A stretch of DNA of 64,000 bases, from positions 310,001-374,000 of the forward strand of contig CAZDWZ010000001.1 in NCBI GenBank assembly GCA_964509425.1. Direction: 5' to 3'. Below are positions 50,989 to 59,472 of the stretch, in pieces (position 1 is the stretch's first letter; each line of letters begins with the position of its first letter). The notes below the pieces were generated by a model. It did not search any database. It was not told where the DNA came from and saw only the letters and a program-made list of their open reading frames with translations. Position numbers and translations under genes: made by a program. The DNA is from CAZDWZ01 sp964509425 (GTDB taxonomy: Bacteria > Bdellovibrionota_C > UBA2361 > SZUA-149 > CAZDWZ01).

Positions 50989-52025
50989 TGGAGAACTCGA
51001 TTTTTCTCTAAAACTTGGTCCACTAGAGCCAATACGGCACGAGCGGGAATGTCAGACATACACAATCGGCCGAGTCCGGGGCAATTTTTCCGGTAACATG
51101 GGCTGCATCCGATATTTGACTGAAGGACCAGGTCTTCGCTCTGATACGGCGCCGAGCGCAGCGGGCTTGTCGATCCCCACAATGAAATCACGGGGATGCC
51201 ACTGGCGGCGGCTATGTGCATGGGACCGGAATCCGAACCGACGGCGAATCCCAATTGCGGGAAAAGCGCCACGAGATCCCGGAGCGTGGTTTTCCCCACA
51301 AGGTCGACTATGCCGGAGGTCGTCCCCGCCTCTTGAAGGATCTCGTCGGCAAAACCCCGCTCGCCCTTCGCACCAATGAGCACGGAATTGATCCCCAAAT
51401 TTTCCTTCAAATGTCGGATCACGTCACGATATTGCGGCGCGAACCAAAATCGGCTTGGCCAGCTCGATCCCAGAATCAGTCCCGCACGCCGATTCACCGG
51501 TACGTCGCCGAGCGTCGAGATGAACGCGGTGGCGCGTGCCCGTTCGTCATCCGTAGGCGCAAGCCCGAACTCCAGCGGTTCCAAGGACGGAAGTCCGAGA
51601 ACATCCCCAAACTTCTGGTAATGCCCGATTTTCGAGCTCCAATTGTCGACCTCCGGAATTCCGGTATTTCGAAAGATCCAGTTGAATTCTTTTGCGTTCC
51701 GCCGATGAAAGCCAATTCTTGTTCTAGATCCCGAGCTCCACGTCGTGAATCCACTTTTGAAATGGCGTTGAAGATCCAGTGTGATGTCGAACTTTGGCTC
51801 GCCCTTCAGCTCAAGCAAAAAGTCGCGATAGCCTCGAAGTTTTCGCGACCGTTCAAAAATTAACACCCGATCAACCGCCGGATGATTATCAACGAGCGCA
51901 CTCGAAAGTCGCTCGACCGCCCAGGTAATATGCGCACCCGGCACAAAACGTTTTATTCGAACGGCAAGAGGAAGCGCCCGCGTCACGTCGCCGATTGCTC
52001 CGAAGAGGACAATGAGAATCCGCAT
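50985..52025 (-). CDS. Family 9 glycosyltransferase (heptosyltransferase)
   Basis: 346 aa from the ATG at 52025 with GGGAG upstream. GT9 fold: M-R-I-L-I-V-L-F-G-A-I-G-D-V at the start, a linker near residue 170, and the C-terminal S-D-S-G-P-M-H-I-A-A-A and W-G-S-T-S-P donor-binding segments. Likely heptosyltransferase I (WaaC) or a further GT9 of the core, adding heptose to Kdo2-lipid A from ADP-heptose. C-P-G-L near the end is a cysteine cluster, also seen in many GT9 proteins. Overlaps the GT2 gene. Confidence 0.88.
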   Translation of the reverse strand: MRILIVLFGAIGDVTRALPLAVRIKRFVPGAHITWAVERLSSALVDNHPAVDRVLIFERSRKLRGYRDFLLELKGEPKFDITLDLQRHFKSGFTTWSSGSRTRIGFHRRNAKEFNWIFRNTGIPEVDNWSSKIGHYQKFGDVLGLPSLEPLEFGLAPTDDERARATAFISTLGDVPVNRRAGLILGSSWPSRFWFAPQYRDVIRHLKENLGINSVLIGAKGERGFADEILQEAGTTSGIVDLVGKTTLRDLVALFPQLGFAVGSDSGPMHIAAASGIPVISLWGSTSPLRSAPYQSEDLVLQSNIGCSPCYRKNCPGLGRLCMSDIPARAVLALVDQVLEKNRVLQ

Positions 52026-52039
52026 ATTAGGGCTCCCGC

Positions 52040-52879
52040 TCACGCCTTCTCAAGAGCTCTGCCGGAACGCACCAATCCCTCGAAGAATGCCTTCGAGAGG
52101 ACGACCGATCCGACCTGATATTTCTCAGCGAAGCGACGAAATCGAGAAAGAAGTTGTGAACTAAAATTCATGAAGTCCTGGGAGCTCTTCACGGTGATAA
52201 AGCTCGCTTTGTCAAAATCAATGAGGTATGCGGCCTCGCCGGAAGCAATAATGTTAGCAAGATGGAGATCAGGATGAAAGACGCCTGCTTTGAGCATCTC
52301 TCCGGCTTGGAACCCGGCTCTCTCGGCAAAAAGCGAAATCTCCGCTTCCGACTTTCCAGAAAGGCAAAGGTCCAAAAGATTCTTCGCAAACGGAATCTCT
52401 TCGGTAGCAATCACCGCAGAGTAGAAATACTTGACCCTCGCGCAGCTCACGAGCGCAGCGACGGGCTTCGGCACGAGAACGCCCTGGGCATCGAGATGGG
52501 CGGTAACGAAAAGCTCGTCGAAAACTCGGGAGCCGCTCCCTGAAAATCGAAAATAGGTGCCACCCAAAAAACTCCTGAGAAAACCTCCGCGCAAGGCTCG
52601 CCTAATGACGACCGATGGTCCGCCGGGAGTTCGGAATCGAGTGACGGCCCCACGTCCGGTCAAGGGCACGTCGGCGCTGGACTCATGCCGCGGCGCGGCA
52701 CTCGAAGTCGCCTCACGCCAAAGTTCTTCGAGGAGCGAATAAACACTGTCTGGCGGACTTGATTGAAAGATTTTGGCGTCCACAATTGCTTCGGCTCCGG
52801 CGCCTTCATCAGCAGCCACATAAACGGCCCAATTTCTCCCCGAGTGGGTGCGTGGCTCGATAGCCTTCCAGGTCTTCAC
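52040..52879 (-). CDS. LPS core sugar kinase (KdkA/WaaP-like)
   Basis: 279 aa. Kinase-fold small-molecule kinase: R-R-A-L-R-G-G-F near residue 90, a catalytic loop G-V-F-H-P-D-L-H-L-A-N-I-I (about 196-208) and the metal-binding I-D-F-D-K-A (about 217-222). This is the signature of the Kdo kinase/heptose kinase family that phosphorylates the inner core on the cytoplasmic face. It lies between two heptosyltransferases, overlapping waaF-like by 4 bp. Kdo versus heptose cannot be decided from sequence alone. Confidence 0.88.
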   Translation of the reverse strand: MKTWKAIEPRTHSGRNWAVYVAADEGAGAEAIVDAKIFQSSPPDSVYSLLEELWREATSSAAPRHESSADVPLTGRGAVTRFRTPGGPSVVIRRALRGGFLRSFLGGTYFRFSGSGSRVFDELFVTAHLDAQGVLVPKPVAALVSCARVKYFYSAVIATEEIPFAKNLLDLCLSGKSEAEISLFAERAGFQAGEMLKAGVFHPDLHLANIIASGEAAYLIDFDKASFITVKSSQDFMNFSSQLLSRFRRFAEKYQVGSVVLSKAFFEGLVRSGRALEKA

Positions 52880-53901
52880 GAGATCTCCGCCTCGAGCAGC
52901 TGGCCGACGGCATCACGAACGGACTTCGCTCTGACTCCTGTTCGGCAGGCGTGTGTTCCGGTCGGACACGTTCGGCCGCCATGAGACCCGCAGGGACGAC
53001 AGCGAAGATCTCTTACTTCGATGATACGATGCGGGACCTCCCAAGGGCCGAAGCCGAACTCGGGGATGGTTGCGCAAAAGATCGAGACGACCGGAGTCTG
53101 CATCGCCGAGGCGATATGAAGCGGCGAGCTATCGTTTGTCACGAGCACCGAAAGCCGTTTGACAATCGCCGCGGAGACCGCAAGCGAGCAGGCCCCCGCA
53201 AGATTCAAAACTGATCCCGAGGAGGAACGTGCAATCTTCTCTGAGATCTCTTTGTCTTCTTTCCCTCCGAGAAGGACGATGGAGTAGCCGTCTGCCGAAA
53301 GAAGCCTACTCAGTTCGCAAAATCCGTCGTCCGTCCAACGTTTCGTCGCCCAGACGCTTCCCGGAGCAATGCCGATCAGTTTTGAGTCAGGGAATCCTGA
53401 GAGGAGTTGAGCCGCCTCCTCCTCTGCGGCAGTCCCGGGGTGCAGGCTCATCTGCTTCGGTAAATCGGCGAGACGCGCACCGAGAAGCTCTAAGATAACC
53501 AAGTTTCTGAGGACCTCGTGCGGAAGATGTTTGCGGCGAATGGTCTTGGTGTAGGTCCACCACAGCGCGGCCTCTCGAAAGCCAAGTCTTCGTTTGATGC
53601 CGGAGAGCATGAGCAAAACGGCGGTGCGATATGATTTATGAAGACTGACGACAAGTGAGAAATCTCGTGTCCGAAGCTCGTTCGAAAGTCGCATCAGTCC
53701 ACGGAGTCCCGACGCCGATCCACGTTTGTCGAAAACCAGAACTTCGTGCAACTCAGGATGACTTTCGAGAAATGGCTTCGCTTGCGGAGTCGTAAGGACC
53801 GAAATCTCGGCATGAGGCAATATCATTCGGAGGCCCGAGATGACGGGCGTCGAAAGAAGAACATCACCGAGGAAGCCCGTTTGAACGAGCAAGATTTTCA
53901 T
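52876..53901 (-). CDS. Family 9 glycosyltransferase (heptosyltransferase II-like)
   Basis: 341 aa. M-K-I-L-L-V-Q-T-G-F-L-G-D-V at the start, then the N-terminal Rossmann domain, I-G-I-A-P-G-S-V-W-A-T-K-R-W, and the donor site T-N-D-S-S-P-L-H-I-A-S-A-M. The C-terminal C-R-P-C-G-S-H-G-G-R-T-C-P-T-G-T-H-A-C has four cysteines, typical of WaaF-type proteins. Adds the second heptose of the inner core. Heads a tightly overlapping run with the sugar kinase. Confidence 0.9.
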   Translation of the reverse strand: MKILLVQTGFLGDVLLSTPVISGLRMILPHAEISVLTTPQAKPFLESHPELHEVLVFDKRGSASGLRGLMRLSNELRTRDFSLVVSLHKSYRTAVLLMLSGIKRRLGFREAALWWTYTKTIRRKHLPHEVLRNLVILELLGARLADLPKQMSLHPGTAAEEEAAQLLSGFPDSKLIGIAPGSVWATKRWTDDGFCELSRLLSADGYSIVLLGGKEDKEISEKIARSSSGSVLNLAGACSLAVSAAIVKRLSVLVTNDSSPLHIASAMQTPVVSIFCATIPEFGFGPWEVPHRIIEVRDLRCRPCGSHGGRTCPTGTHACRTGVRAKSVRDAVGQLLEAEIS

Positions 53902-53932
53902 AGAAATTTATTGATCTCGTAGAAGCGGAACA

Positions 53933-54565
53933 TTACCTCACTGTCCCGCCGACAATCAATTGAGCTGCCTCCAGCAAGCCCGGAACGAATAGAGGGGCAT
54001 TTCCGAAGCGAGTGGGCACCTCATCCCTCTCTTTCGAACCCTTACCGGTTCCGACCAAAATGAGCTGTTTAAGCGGGAGTCCAAGGTTTTTCCCAAATTC
54101 GATGTCGATCGCCTTGTCGCCAATCATCCAACTCTGGTCTGCCGCGAAGCTCCACTGTCCGGTGATAAGGCCAGTCTTTGGTTTGCGGCACATGCAGTTC
54201 GCATCCGGGGAATGCGGACAAAAGTATATGCGGTCGAGAACTGCGTCCGCATCGGCGCCGACCAACAGCTGCTTCATTCGGACATTTGTCGCGATGACAT
54301 CGTCTTCGGAACAGTATCCTCGTCCGATCGCGGACTGGTTACTCACGACAACGAGCGCAAAGCCTTCTCGGCGGAGCATCCCGAGTGCGGGTCCTGCGCC
54401 CGGAAGGAGCTGCAACTGAGCGGGGTCGGACAAATAGTCAGAATCAAAATTTATCGTGCCGTCTCGATCAAGAAAAACAGTCGGTCTCGGCTCCACGCAG
54501 CTCATCTCCCGTTCGCACGGCTTTCTCGTTGCGCTTGATTGCGCATCACCCACCGCTCGGGACAT
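53933..54565 (-). CDS. gmhB: D,D-heptose 1,7-bisphosphate phosphatase
   Basis: 210 aa from the ATG at 54565; an internal ATG at 54505, next to GGGAG, would give the 190 aa usual for the family. HAD phosphatase: F-L-D-R-D-G-T-I at about residues 31-38 (nucleophile D33), V-S-N-Q-S-A-I-G-R-G, and the zinc-binding C-P-H-S-P-D-A-N-C-M-C-R-K-P. It removes the 7-phosphate in ADP-heptose synthesis, between RfaE1 and the adenylyltransferase. 31 bp upstream of the waaF-like gene. Confidence 0.93.
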   Translation of the reverse strand: MSRAVGDAQSSATRKPCEREMSCVEPRPTVFLDRDGTINFDSDYLSDPAQLQLLPGAGPALGMLRREGFALVVVSNQSAIGRGYCSEDDVIATNVRMKQLLVGADADAVLDRIYFCPHSPDANCMCRKPKTGLITGQWSFAADQSWMIGDKAIDIEFGKNLGLPLKQLILVGTGKGSKERDEVPTRFGNAPLFVPGLLEAAQLIVGGTVR

Positions 54566-54582
54566 TTCTCGCTCAGGATTCG

Positions 54583-55947
54583 CTACGCCGCAAACAGTTT
54601 CAGCTGCTTGGGCGCTGACGAACTCATTACCGGGAGGAGCAGTTTTTCTTTCGCAAGCACCGACATGGCGTGAAAAACAGCTTGATACGCATGCGGTCGT
54701 AACCAGGCGTACATACCGTCAGCCGAGAGTTTCTGAGCAATCGGCATACTTCGCAGATATCGCTCCTCGGCCGGGTTCCCGGTCGAGAGGCTTCCGAAGG
54801 TGACATAGTCAGCGTGGCGGTCGAGAAGCTCCGCAAAGTCCCAAGCATCGCGCACAAAATCGCCATATGGCAGCACCGGCGAAACCTGAAGATTTACGAC
54901 GACGCCCTGCTTCCGCAGACCATCCGCGGCGACTAGACGTTCCGCGATCCTCGGCATTCCCGGAGTGTATCGAGCTACCGCCTTTTCCGAGTTCGTTTCG
55001 ACCGCTATTGCAACCGCCGCCCGGTTCCCCAGCTTCTTGAGAGCCGGAAGCACCGAGATTACCATCGGCGAACGAGTTTGGAAGATTACCCGACCCGGTG
55101 CATAGCGTTCGATCACGTCGAGACAGCTCATGGTGACGTCGAACTTTTTGTGGAGGGACAGAAACGGATCGGTCATCGTTCCGAAATACAATATGGAATC
55201 GTTCAGCTTCCCCAATCGATGGAGCTGCGCGAGATGTTGGGACAGCGCTCGCGCAACGTTCTCTCGGTGCAGATGATATCGACCCGCGGGAGTACGGAGA
55301 TCCCTGTTGTCACGAAATCGAAGATGGAACTGATCCGGTAGATAGCGCCGCTCATCCGGCCCGCCGTCACCTCGAGTCTCATCTTCCTGGAAGATCGGTG
55401 TAAGATCTTGGAGCGCGGGCTTTGCAGCGCCCACCCGTTTTTTACTGGGTTTGCCGCTTCTACCGGGCGATGCGACTTCCGGAGCACGGAGCTCGGCCTC
55501 GCTCTCAGAAGCGACACGAGGCTGCCCGTCACGACCCGGAACGCTCTGATTCGGATGTTGATGCACCGAAAACGTGATGCCGTTCGGATAGGTGTTAAGA
55601 CAACAGATGATCGGTCTTCCCTGCTGAGGAACACTGGTCTGCAATGCGCCGCTCGACGACTCAGGGCCGCTCCACCACGCCGTCTGAAGCTCGGGGCAAT
55701 GAGGATCGAAACCAGGAACTCCTGCATCCGATGATCCGCCGGTCGCGGCACCATCATTCTTCGCAAATTTATCTTCCCAATCTCTTAGGTATTGGAGAAA
55801 TCGCGACGCCGCGTCCTTATTCCCGGAATCACGATCTCCTGTTTCCCGACTTGCTCCATCGCGAGCACTAATCAGATCTTGAGAACTACGAACTGCGGAC
55901 TCCGGCGTGCCGGGCTGGGAAACATTTCCCAACTTTCTTGCTTGCAT
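54583..55947 (-). CDS. Radical-SAM-barrel protein (SPL/COG1533-like) without the iron-sulfur cysteines
   Basis: 454 aa from the ATG at 55947, which has GGGAGGT upstream. The barrel core (about 245-400) follows the COG1533 repair-lyase-like family: L-Y-F-G-T-M-T-D-P-F, R-V-I-F-Q-T-R-S-P-M, Y-T-P-G-M-P-R-I-A-E-R-L, K-Q-G-V-V-V-N-L-Q-V-S-P-V-L-P. The cluster loop that normally reads N-x-Y-x-G-C-x3-C-x2-C is N118-T-Y-P-N-G-I-T-F-S-V-H-Q-H131: I124, V128 and H131 stand where the cysteines should be. Residues 1-110 and 132-200 are polar and disordered. It is 17 bp upstream of gmhB and co-directional, so it probably heads the LPS core operon. No 4Fe-4S chemistry is expected. Confidence 0.75.
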   Translation of the reverse strand: MQARKLGNVSQPGTPESAVRSSQDLISARDGASRETGDRDSGNKDAASRFLQYLRDWEDKFAKNDGAATGGSSDAGVPGFDPHCPELQTAWWSGPESSSGALQTSVPQQGRPIICCLNTYPNGITFSVHQHPNQSVPGRDGQPRVASESEAELRAPEVASPGRSGKPSKKRVGAAKPALQDLTPIFQEDETRGDGGPDERRYLPDQFHLRFRDNRDLRTPAGRYHLHRENVARALSQHLAQLHRLGKLNDSILYFGTMTDPFLSLHKKFDVTMSCLDVIERYAPGRVIFQTRSPMVISVLPALKKLGNRAAVAIAVETNSEKAVARYTPGMPRIAERLVAADGLRKQGVVVNLQVSPVLPYGDFVRDAWDFAELLDRHADYVTFGSLSTGNPAEERYLRSMPIAQKLSADGMYAWLRPHAYQAVFHAMSVLAKEKLLLPVMSSSAPKQLKLFAA

Positions 55948-56236
55948 ATGACCTCCCTGCAAAAACCGCGCAATTATTCACAGCACTCACGCCTAACAAC
56001 GGCCTAACGCTTTCCAATGCGTCTCGAGTTAGCTCACCTAAACTGCGACAATCGTGAGAGCTGGGAGCGTAATCTGCCTCCACCCATCATTCATCGAAAA
56101 CAACGGGTGGGGGCTCAATGGACTCCACCTTTTCAACCTCTGAAATCGACTATAGCCGGGATCAACCGTTAGTTCAAGTAATTTGAAGCTAGCGAAAAGT
56201 CCTCGCATCTAACATTCGCAGACCGGAGGAATTGCG
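55948..56236. promoter_or_regulatory. Divergent region between the two radical-SAM-like genes (289 bp)
   Basis: Holds the start regions of both genes, each with a strong ribosome binding site (GGGAGG on minus, GGAGGAA on plus). I see no confident sigma70 promoter and no repeat. Co-regulation of the two paralogues from here is plausible. Confidence 0.35.
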
Positions 56237-57013
56237 ATGGAAAATGCAAAGTTCACTCTCTTTATCGACCTCTTACCCGAAGGACTTCGAATCGAGCATG
56301 ATGCGTATCAGACGTTGCCGCCTGAATTTCTCGCACTGCCGGGAATGACGCCGAGATGGTTCGGGACAAACATCAGGACTGAACTCTCCGGCGGCGTAAC
56401 GGAAAGTTTGCACATGCTCGAAAAGTTACTGACTCTGCTTCCCCCACTGGAAGAAACACACGTCGTTCTCGGAATTTGCGAAGATCCGTTTCACGCTGGT
56501 ATTTCAGGCTTTTTAAGTAATTTGCAACTCCTCAAACTTTTGAAGTCAAAGACGCCGTATCGTGTGGAGATACAAACTCGATCGCCTCTAATACTCCTTC
56601 TGACTCCGCTGTTGAAATCCTTCGGCACGCGTTCGGAAGTCGTCATGTCGCTTGAATGCATCGACGATCGTTCCTCGTCCTATTTCACTCCGGCAGTACC
56701 CCGGACATCCGAACGTCTCGCGGCCTCGCGCGCACTGAAGAGAGCCGGAATTCCCATCTCGATTCAACTCCTCCCTGTGCTTCCGCGAAATTTCTCGCTC
56801 GAGAAGGCGAAAAAATTCGCGCGCATCCTCGCTGCTTTTTCAGACCACATCTTTCTCCTGGATGAGGTCCGTGGAACCGTAAAAAACGCAGACGCCGCCC
56901 TTCCCGTAAGCGATTCAGTCCGGCTTTTCTCGGAAATTTTCTTCAATATGGGGAATGAAGGAGGATTAACCGGCGTCAAATCGGGAGTTCAGCTATTTCG
57001 TGAAGCTGCGTAA
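56237..57013 (+). CDS. Second radical-SAM-barrel-like protein without cysteines, paralogue of the divergent gene
   Basis: 258 aa, GGAGGAA 6 bases before the ATG. Aligns with the 454-aa neighbour through V-V-L-G-I-C-E-D-P-F / Y-F-G-T-M-T-D-P-F, V-E-I-Q-T-R-S-P-L / V-I-F-Q-T-R-S-P-M, Y-F-T-P-A-V-P-R-T-S-E-R-L / Y-T-P-G-M-P-R-I-A-E-R-L and I-Q-L-L-P-V-L-P / L-Q-V-S-P-V-L-P. It lacks the disordered regions. The cluster loop is I-D-L-L-P-E-G-L-R-I-E-H-D-A-Y (10-24) with L17, H21 and Y24 in place of cysteine, sharing P-[EN]-G with the neighbour. Cytoplasmic; function unknown. Confidence 0.7.
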   Translation: MENAKFTLFIDLLPEGLRIEHDAYQTLPPEFLALPGMTPRWFGTNIRTELSGGVTESLHMLEKLLTLLPPLEETHVVLGICEDPFHAGISGFLSNLQLLKLLKSKTPYRVEIQTRSPLILLLTPLLKSFGTRSEVVMSLECIDDRSSSYFTPAVPRTSERLAASRALKRAGIPISIQLLPVLPRNFSLEKAKKFARILAAFSDHIFLLDEVRGTVKNADAALPVSDSVRLFSEIFFNMGNEGGLTGVKSGVQLFREAA

Positions 57014-57031
57014 CTCGGTAGCATACGCCGT

Positions 57032-58282
57032 ATGTCCTCCCTACTTCGAGCGTGGTTGGTTCTCTCCGTCAGCCTGTGTTTCGCTGCGTGCGTGCCTGCG
57101 CGTGCGCCGGTCCCGCCCGGGATGATTCCTCAGGCGAAGCCGCTCAGTCTCACCGATGAGCAATACGGCCATCAAGTCCTTCAGGCGATGACCGACCGGT
57201 TCGAGCTGGATTACAACAATCCACGCGGAATGGAGGTTCAGGATATCGTCGATCGGCTCACGAAAGCCGCCGGGGCGGATAAGGACCCGTGGCATATCTA
57301 CATCTTCAAAGATGAAAGCGTAAAAAACGCCGCCGCCACGAGAGGAAACCATGTCTTTGTGTGGACCGGGATGTTGAATGCCGCACTTAGCCAAGACGAG
57401 CTGTCGACGGTGCTCGCGCATGAGATCGCTCACATTTTGGCAGGACACACGGATCCGGATCCGAACGAGGAGATAAAAGAGCTTCTCATCAACATCGGTG
57501 CCATGGCGGCAGGAATTGCAGTTTCCGCAGCGACCCGGAGCCCGTCTTGGGGTCAGAATCTCGGAAATCTTACGTCTTCCGTTACTCAAGAGCTCGGCAA
57601 CGGAATTCTGCTTTATCCCTATTCAAGAGACAAAGAGCGCGAGGCGGATCAGATTGGTCTTTTCATGATGGCCGACGCGAAGTTTAATCCGAACGCCGCG
57701 ATAGCGTTTTGGACTAAGATCCCACACGACCCTGACTATCGAGAGGGACCAAGTTTCTTATCGACCCATCCGCCGGCCGAAGAGCGCCTCGGAGAGCTTA
57801 ATCAGCTGCTCCCTCAAGCTATGGCGCGTTTCGAAGGCAAAACAGCTCCCCCTCCTCCGTGGACGCCGGAAGCACCTGGTGCTCCGCAAGGGAATAGCCG
57901 CACTCCGGTTATGACCGGCCCTCCCACGAGCAGCTCGACAGGTGGAGCTTCACGATCACCAGGCTCTCCACCGGCCTCAGGGCCGATCGCCCGCACACCA
58001 GGAGGCATCGCACCGCCCGTTACCGCGCCGCTTGAACTCGCCCCCTCCGACACGTTTGATATCGGGCGGAAAGACACCGCTTCCACTTCTTCCACTTCGC
58101 TCGGCACTTGGACAGTCCGTTCAAAGACCGCCGTGCTCTATCGCAGTCCGACAACCAAAGGACGTAAAATAGGTGAGTTCAGACAAGGGGCAAAAGTGAA
58201 GGTCGCAAAAAAAGACGGCGCCTGGTTGGAGATCTTCGAGCCCGACCACGGGTATCTTCAATCCGCGGACGTCACCAAGTAG
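57032..58282 (+). CDS. M48 family metalloprotease lipoprotein with SH3-type C-terminus
   Basis: 416 aa. Lipobox F-A-A-C20. The peptidase domain (about 60-270) has H130-E-I-A-H134 and the third zinc ligand E202 in K-E-R-E-A-D, as in M48 (BepA/LoiP-like) periplasmic proteases that maintain outer-membrane proteins. A P/S/T/G-rich linker (about 275-340) leads to a C-terminal SH3b-like domain (W-T-V-R-S-K-T-A-V-L-Y-R-S-P, G-A-W-L-E-I), which commonly binds peptidoglycan. 18 bp after the small radical-SAM-like gene and likely co-transcribed. Confidence 0.9.
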   Translation: MSSLLRAWLVLSVSLCFAACVPARAPVPPGMIPQAKPLSLTDEQYGHQVLQAMTDRFELDYNNPRGMEVQDIVDRLTKAAGADKDPWHIYIFKDESVKNAAATRGNHVFVWTGMLNAALSQDELSTVLAHEIAHILAGHTDPDPNEEIKELLINIGAMAAGIAVSAATRSPSWGQNLGNLTSSVTQELGNGILLYPYSRDKEREADQIGLFMMADAKFNPNAAIAFWTKIPHDPDYREGPSFLSTHPPAEERLGELNQLLPQAMARFEGKTAPPPPWTPEAPGAPQGNSRTPVMTGPPTSSSTGGASRSPGSPPASGPIARTPGGIAPPVTAPLELAPSDTFDIGRKDTASTSSTSLGTWTVRSKTAVLYRSPTTKGRKIGEFRQGAKVKVAKKDGAWLEIFEPDHGYLQSADVTK

Positions 58283-58324
58283 AGGGACGTCACTCAGCAA
58301 AACGGCCTAATGAAGCGACCGAGT

Positions 58325-58867
58325 TTAAGCCACCGCTCCAAGTAGCCTCGCATGCCACGAGTCACGAACCGGCTTGAGAAATTTGCCCTCATACACATCG
58401 CCGGCCGTCGAGACCACTGGATCAAAGACGAGCGTGTCCAAAGTCACGGCACCTTGAGAAGCGAGTCGCTTGAATTCTGCCCGAGAAACAGTTGTGACGG
58501 TTTCCTCACCATCGGGGCAGTAAAAGATCAAGGAGACATCCGCGAGCTTCATCCCGAGCGACTCAACGGCAAGTTGAACGGCACGAACCATAGAGTCGGT
58601 TGAACAACCAGAAACTCCGGTCACCGATTCATCAGCGGCCATCATCACGAACTTCTCTGCGAAGAGTTCTGCGCACCCCGTAACTGCTTTCTTGTGCGCG
58701 TTCCAGCCGCCCGCAAATTCTCTTAACTTCGAGAGCAAGAGCTCACGCTTCTCTTCGATAACCCTCCCCTCAAGCGGAAAGATCCAGAGTCGCGAGTGCG
58801 ACGGGCCGAGGATGCCTTCGCGGAGTTCCGGGAATTTCATATACAGTTTGTTCTCTTCAATATTCAT
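58325..58867 (-). CDS. Conserved hypothetical protein (family often labelled 'ABC transporter ATPase' in Bacteroidetes)
   Basis: 180 aa from the ATG at 58867. It follows a small family known to me mainly from Bacteroidetes: S-R-L-W-I-F-P-L near the start, W-N-A-H-K-K-A-V, M-A-A-D-E-S-V-x-G-V-S-G-C-S-T-D-S-M, F-Y-C-P-D-G, and a conserved P-V-R-D-S-W-H-A-R-L-L end. The database name is a misannotation, as no Walker motif is present. No signal peptide. Convergent with the M48 gene. Confidence 0.6.
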   Translation of the reverse strand: MNIEENKLYMKFPELREGILGPSHSRLWIFPLEGRVIEEKRELLLSKLREFAGGWNAHKKAVTGCAELFAEKFVMMAADESVTGVSGCSTDSMVRAVQLAVESLGMKLADVSLIFYCPDGEETVTTVSRAEFKRLASQGAVTLDTLVFDPVVSTAGDVYEGKFLKPVRDSWHARLLGAVA

Positions 58868-59163
58868 ATTTATCCGGGAGCCTACGTGGCCCACAGCACT
58901 TGAGCCCTCACGGGCCGAAGAGCCGAATGGGGACTTAGAACTCGATGTCCAAGTCGTTTACGGGAGAAGAAATTATCATGTCTCCCGGATATCCCCAAAC
59001 TCGATGAACAGGGTCACGAAAACGAAATCAGTCCGGGTTCTGCGTAAACCGAGCTCCTGATCGTTTCTGGGAGAGCGAATCAATCAAAGTTTGCAGGGTC
59101 TGCTGAGCTCACCCTTCCGTTCATGAAAGAGATGTGCGCTCGACTAAAAAGCGGTTCTGGGAT
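58868..59163. other. 296-bp gap, no gene seen
   Basis: No coding frame or RNA gene that I can support. It contains a 7-bp inverted repeat, CGGGAGA (58961-58967) and TCTCCCG (58981-58987). Likely holds the promoter of the minus-strand gene ending at 58325. Confidence 0.3.
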
Positions 59164-59472
59164 TTAGCCCTTAATCAGTCTCAGCGCAGGGCGAAGATCT
59201 GAACTTTCGAACCCGACTTCTCGAAGGAGCGCTTCGCGAAGCCGTCTTTGGACCCCGGGATCGATGGGTTTCTCGGCGAGTGTGCGGGCGGTCGCGACCA
59301 TTACTTGGAAATCATCAACAAGCTCCCGGCATTTCGCGCATCGGGTGAGATGGGCGTCGAATCTCCACTTTTCGCCCTCGTTCATTTCTCCGTCGATATA
59401 CTCATCGACGAGCTCTTCAATATCCGCGCAGCGGAGATTCTTCCAAAAGGTGTCTTTTACGTCTTGATCCAT
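59164..59472 (-). CDS. Small zinc-finger (anti-sigma-like) protein
   Basis: 102 aa from the ATG at 59472; an ATG at 59490 is also possible. Residues about 15-50 are the zf-HC2 type: C-A-D-I-E-E-L-V-D-E-Y-I-D-G-E-M, then H-L-T-R-C-A-K-C-R-E-L, giving the H-x3-C-x2-C zinc site of ZAS-type anti-sigma factors. No membrane span follows, so it would be a soluble anti-sigma. No sigma gene is adjacent: its partner is elsewhere, or it is an orphan. The RR gene ends 291 bp upstream. Confidence 0.75.
   Translation of the reverse strand: MDQDVKDTFWKNLRCADIEELVDEYIDGEMNEGEKWRFDAHLTRCAKCRELVDDFQVMVATARTLAEKPIDPGVQRRLREALLREVGFESSDLRPALRLIKG

Noticed and set aside
58961..58987. 7-bp hairpin CGGGAGA/TCTCCCG as a terminator
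   Set aside because: 13-base loop, no T tract and not next to a gene end.
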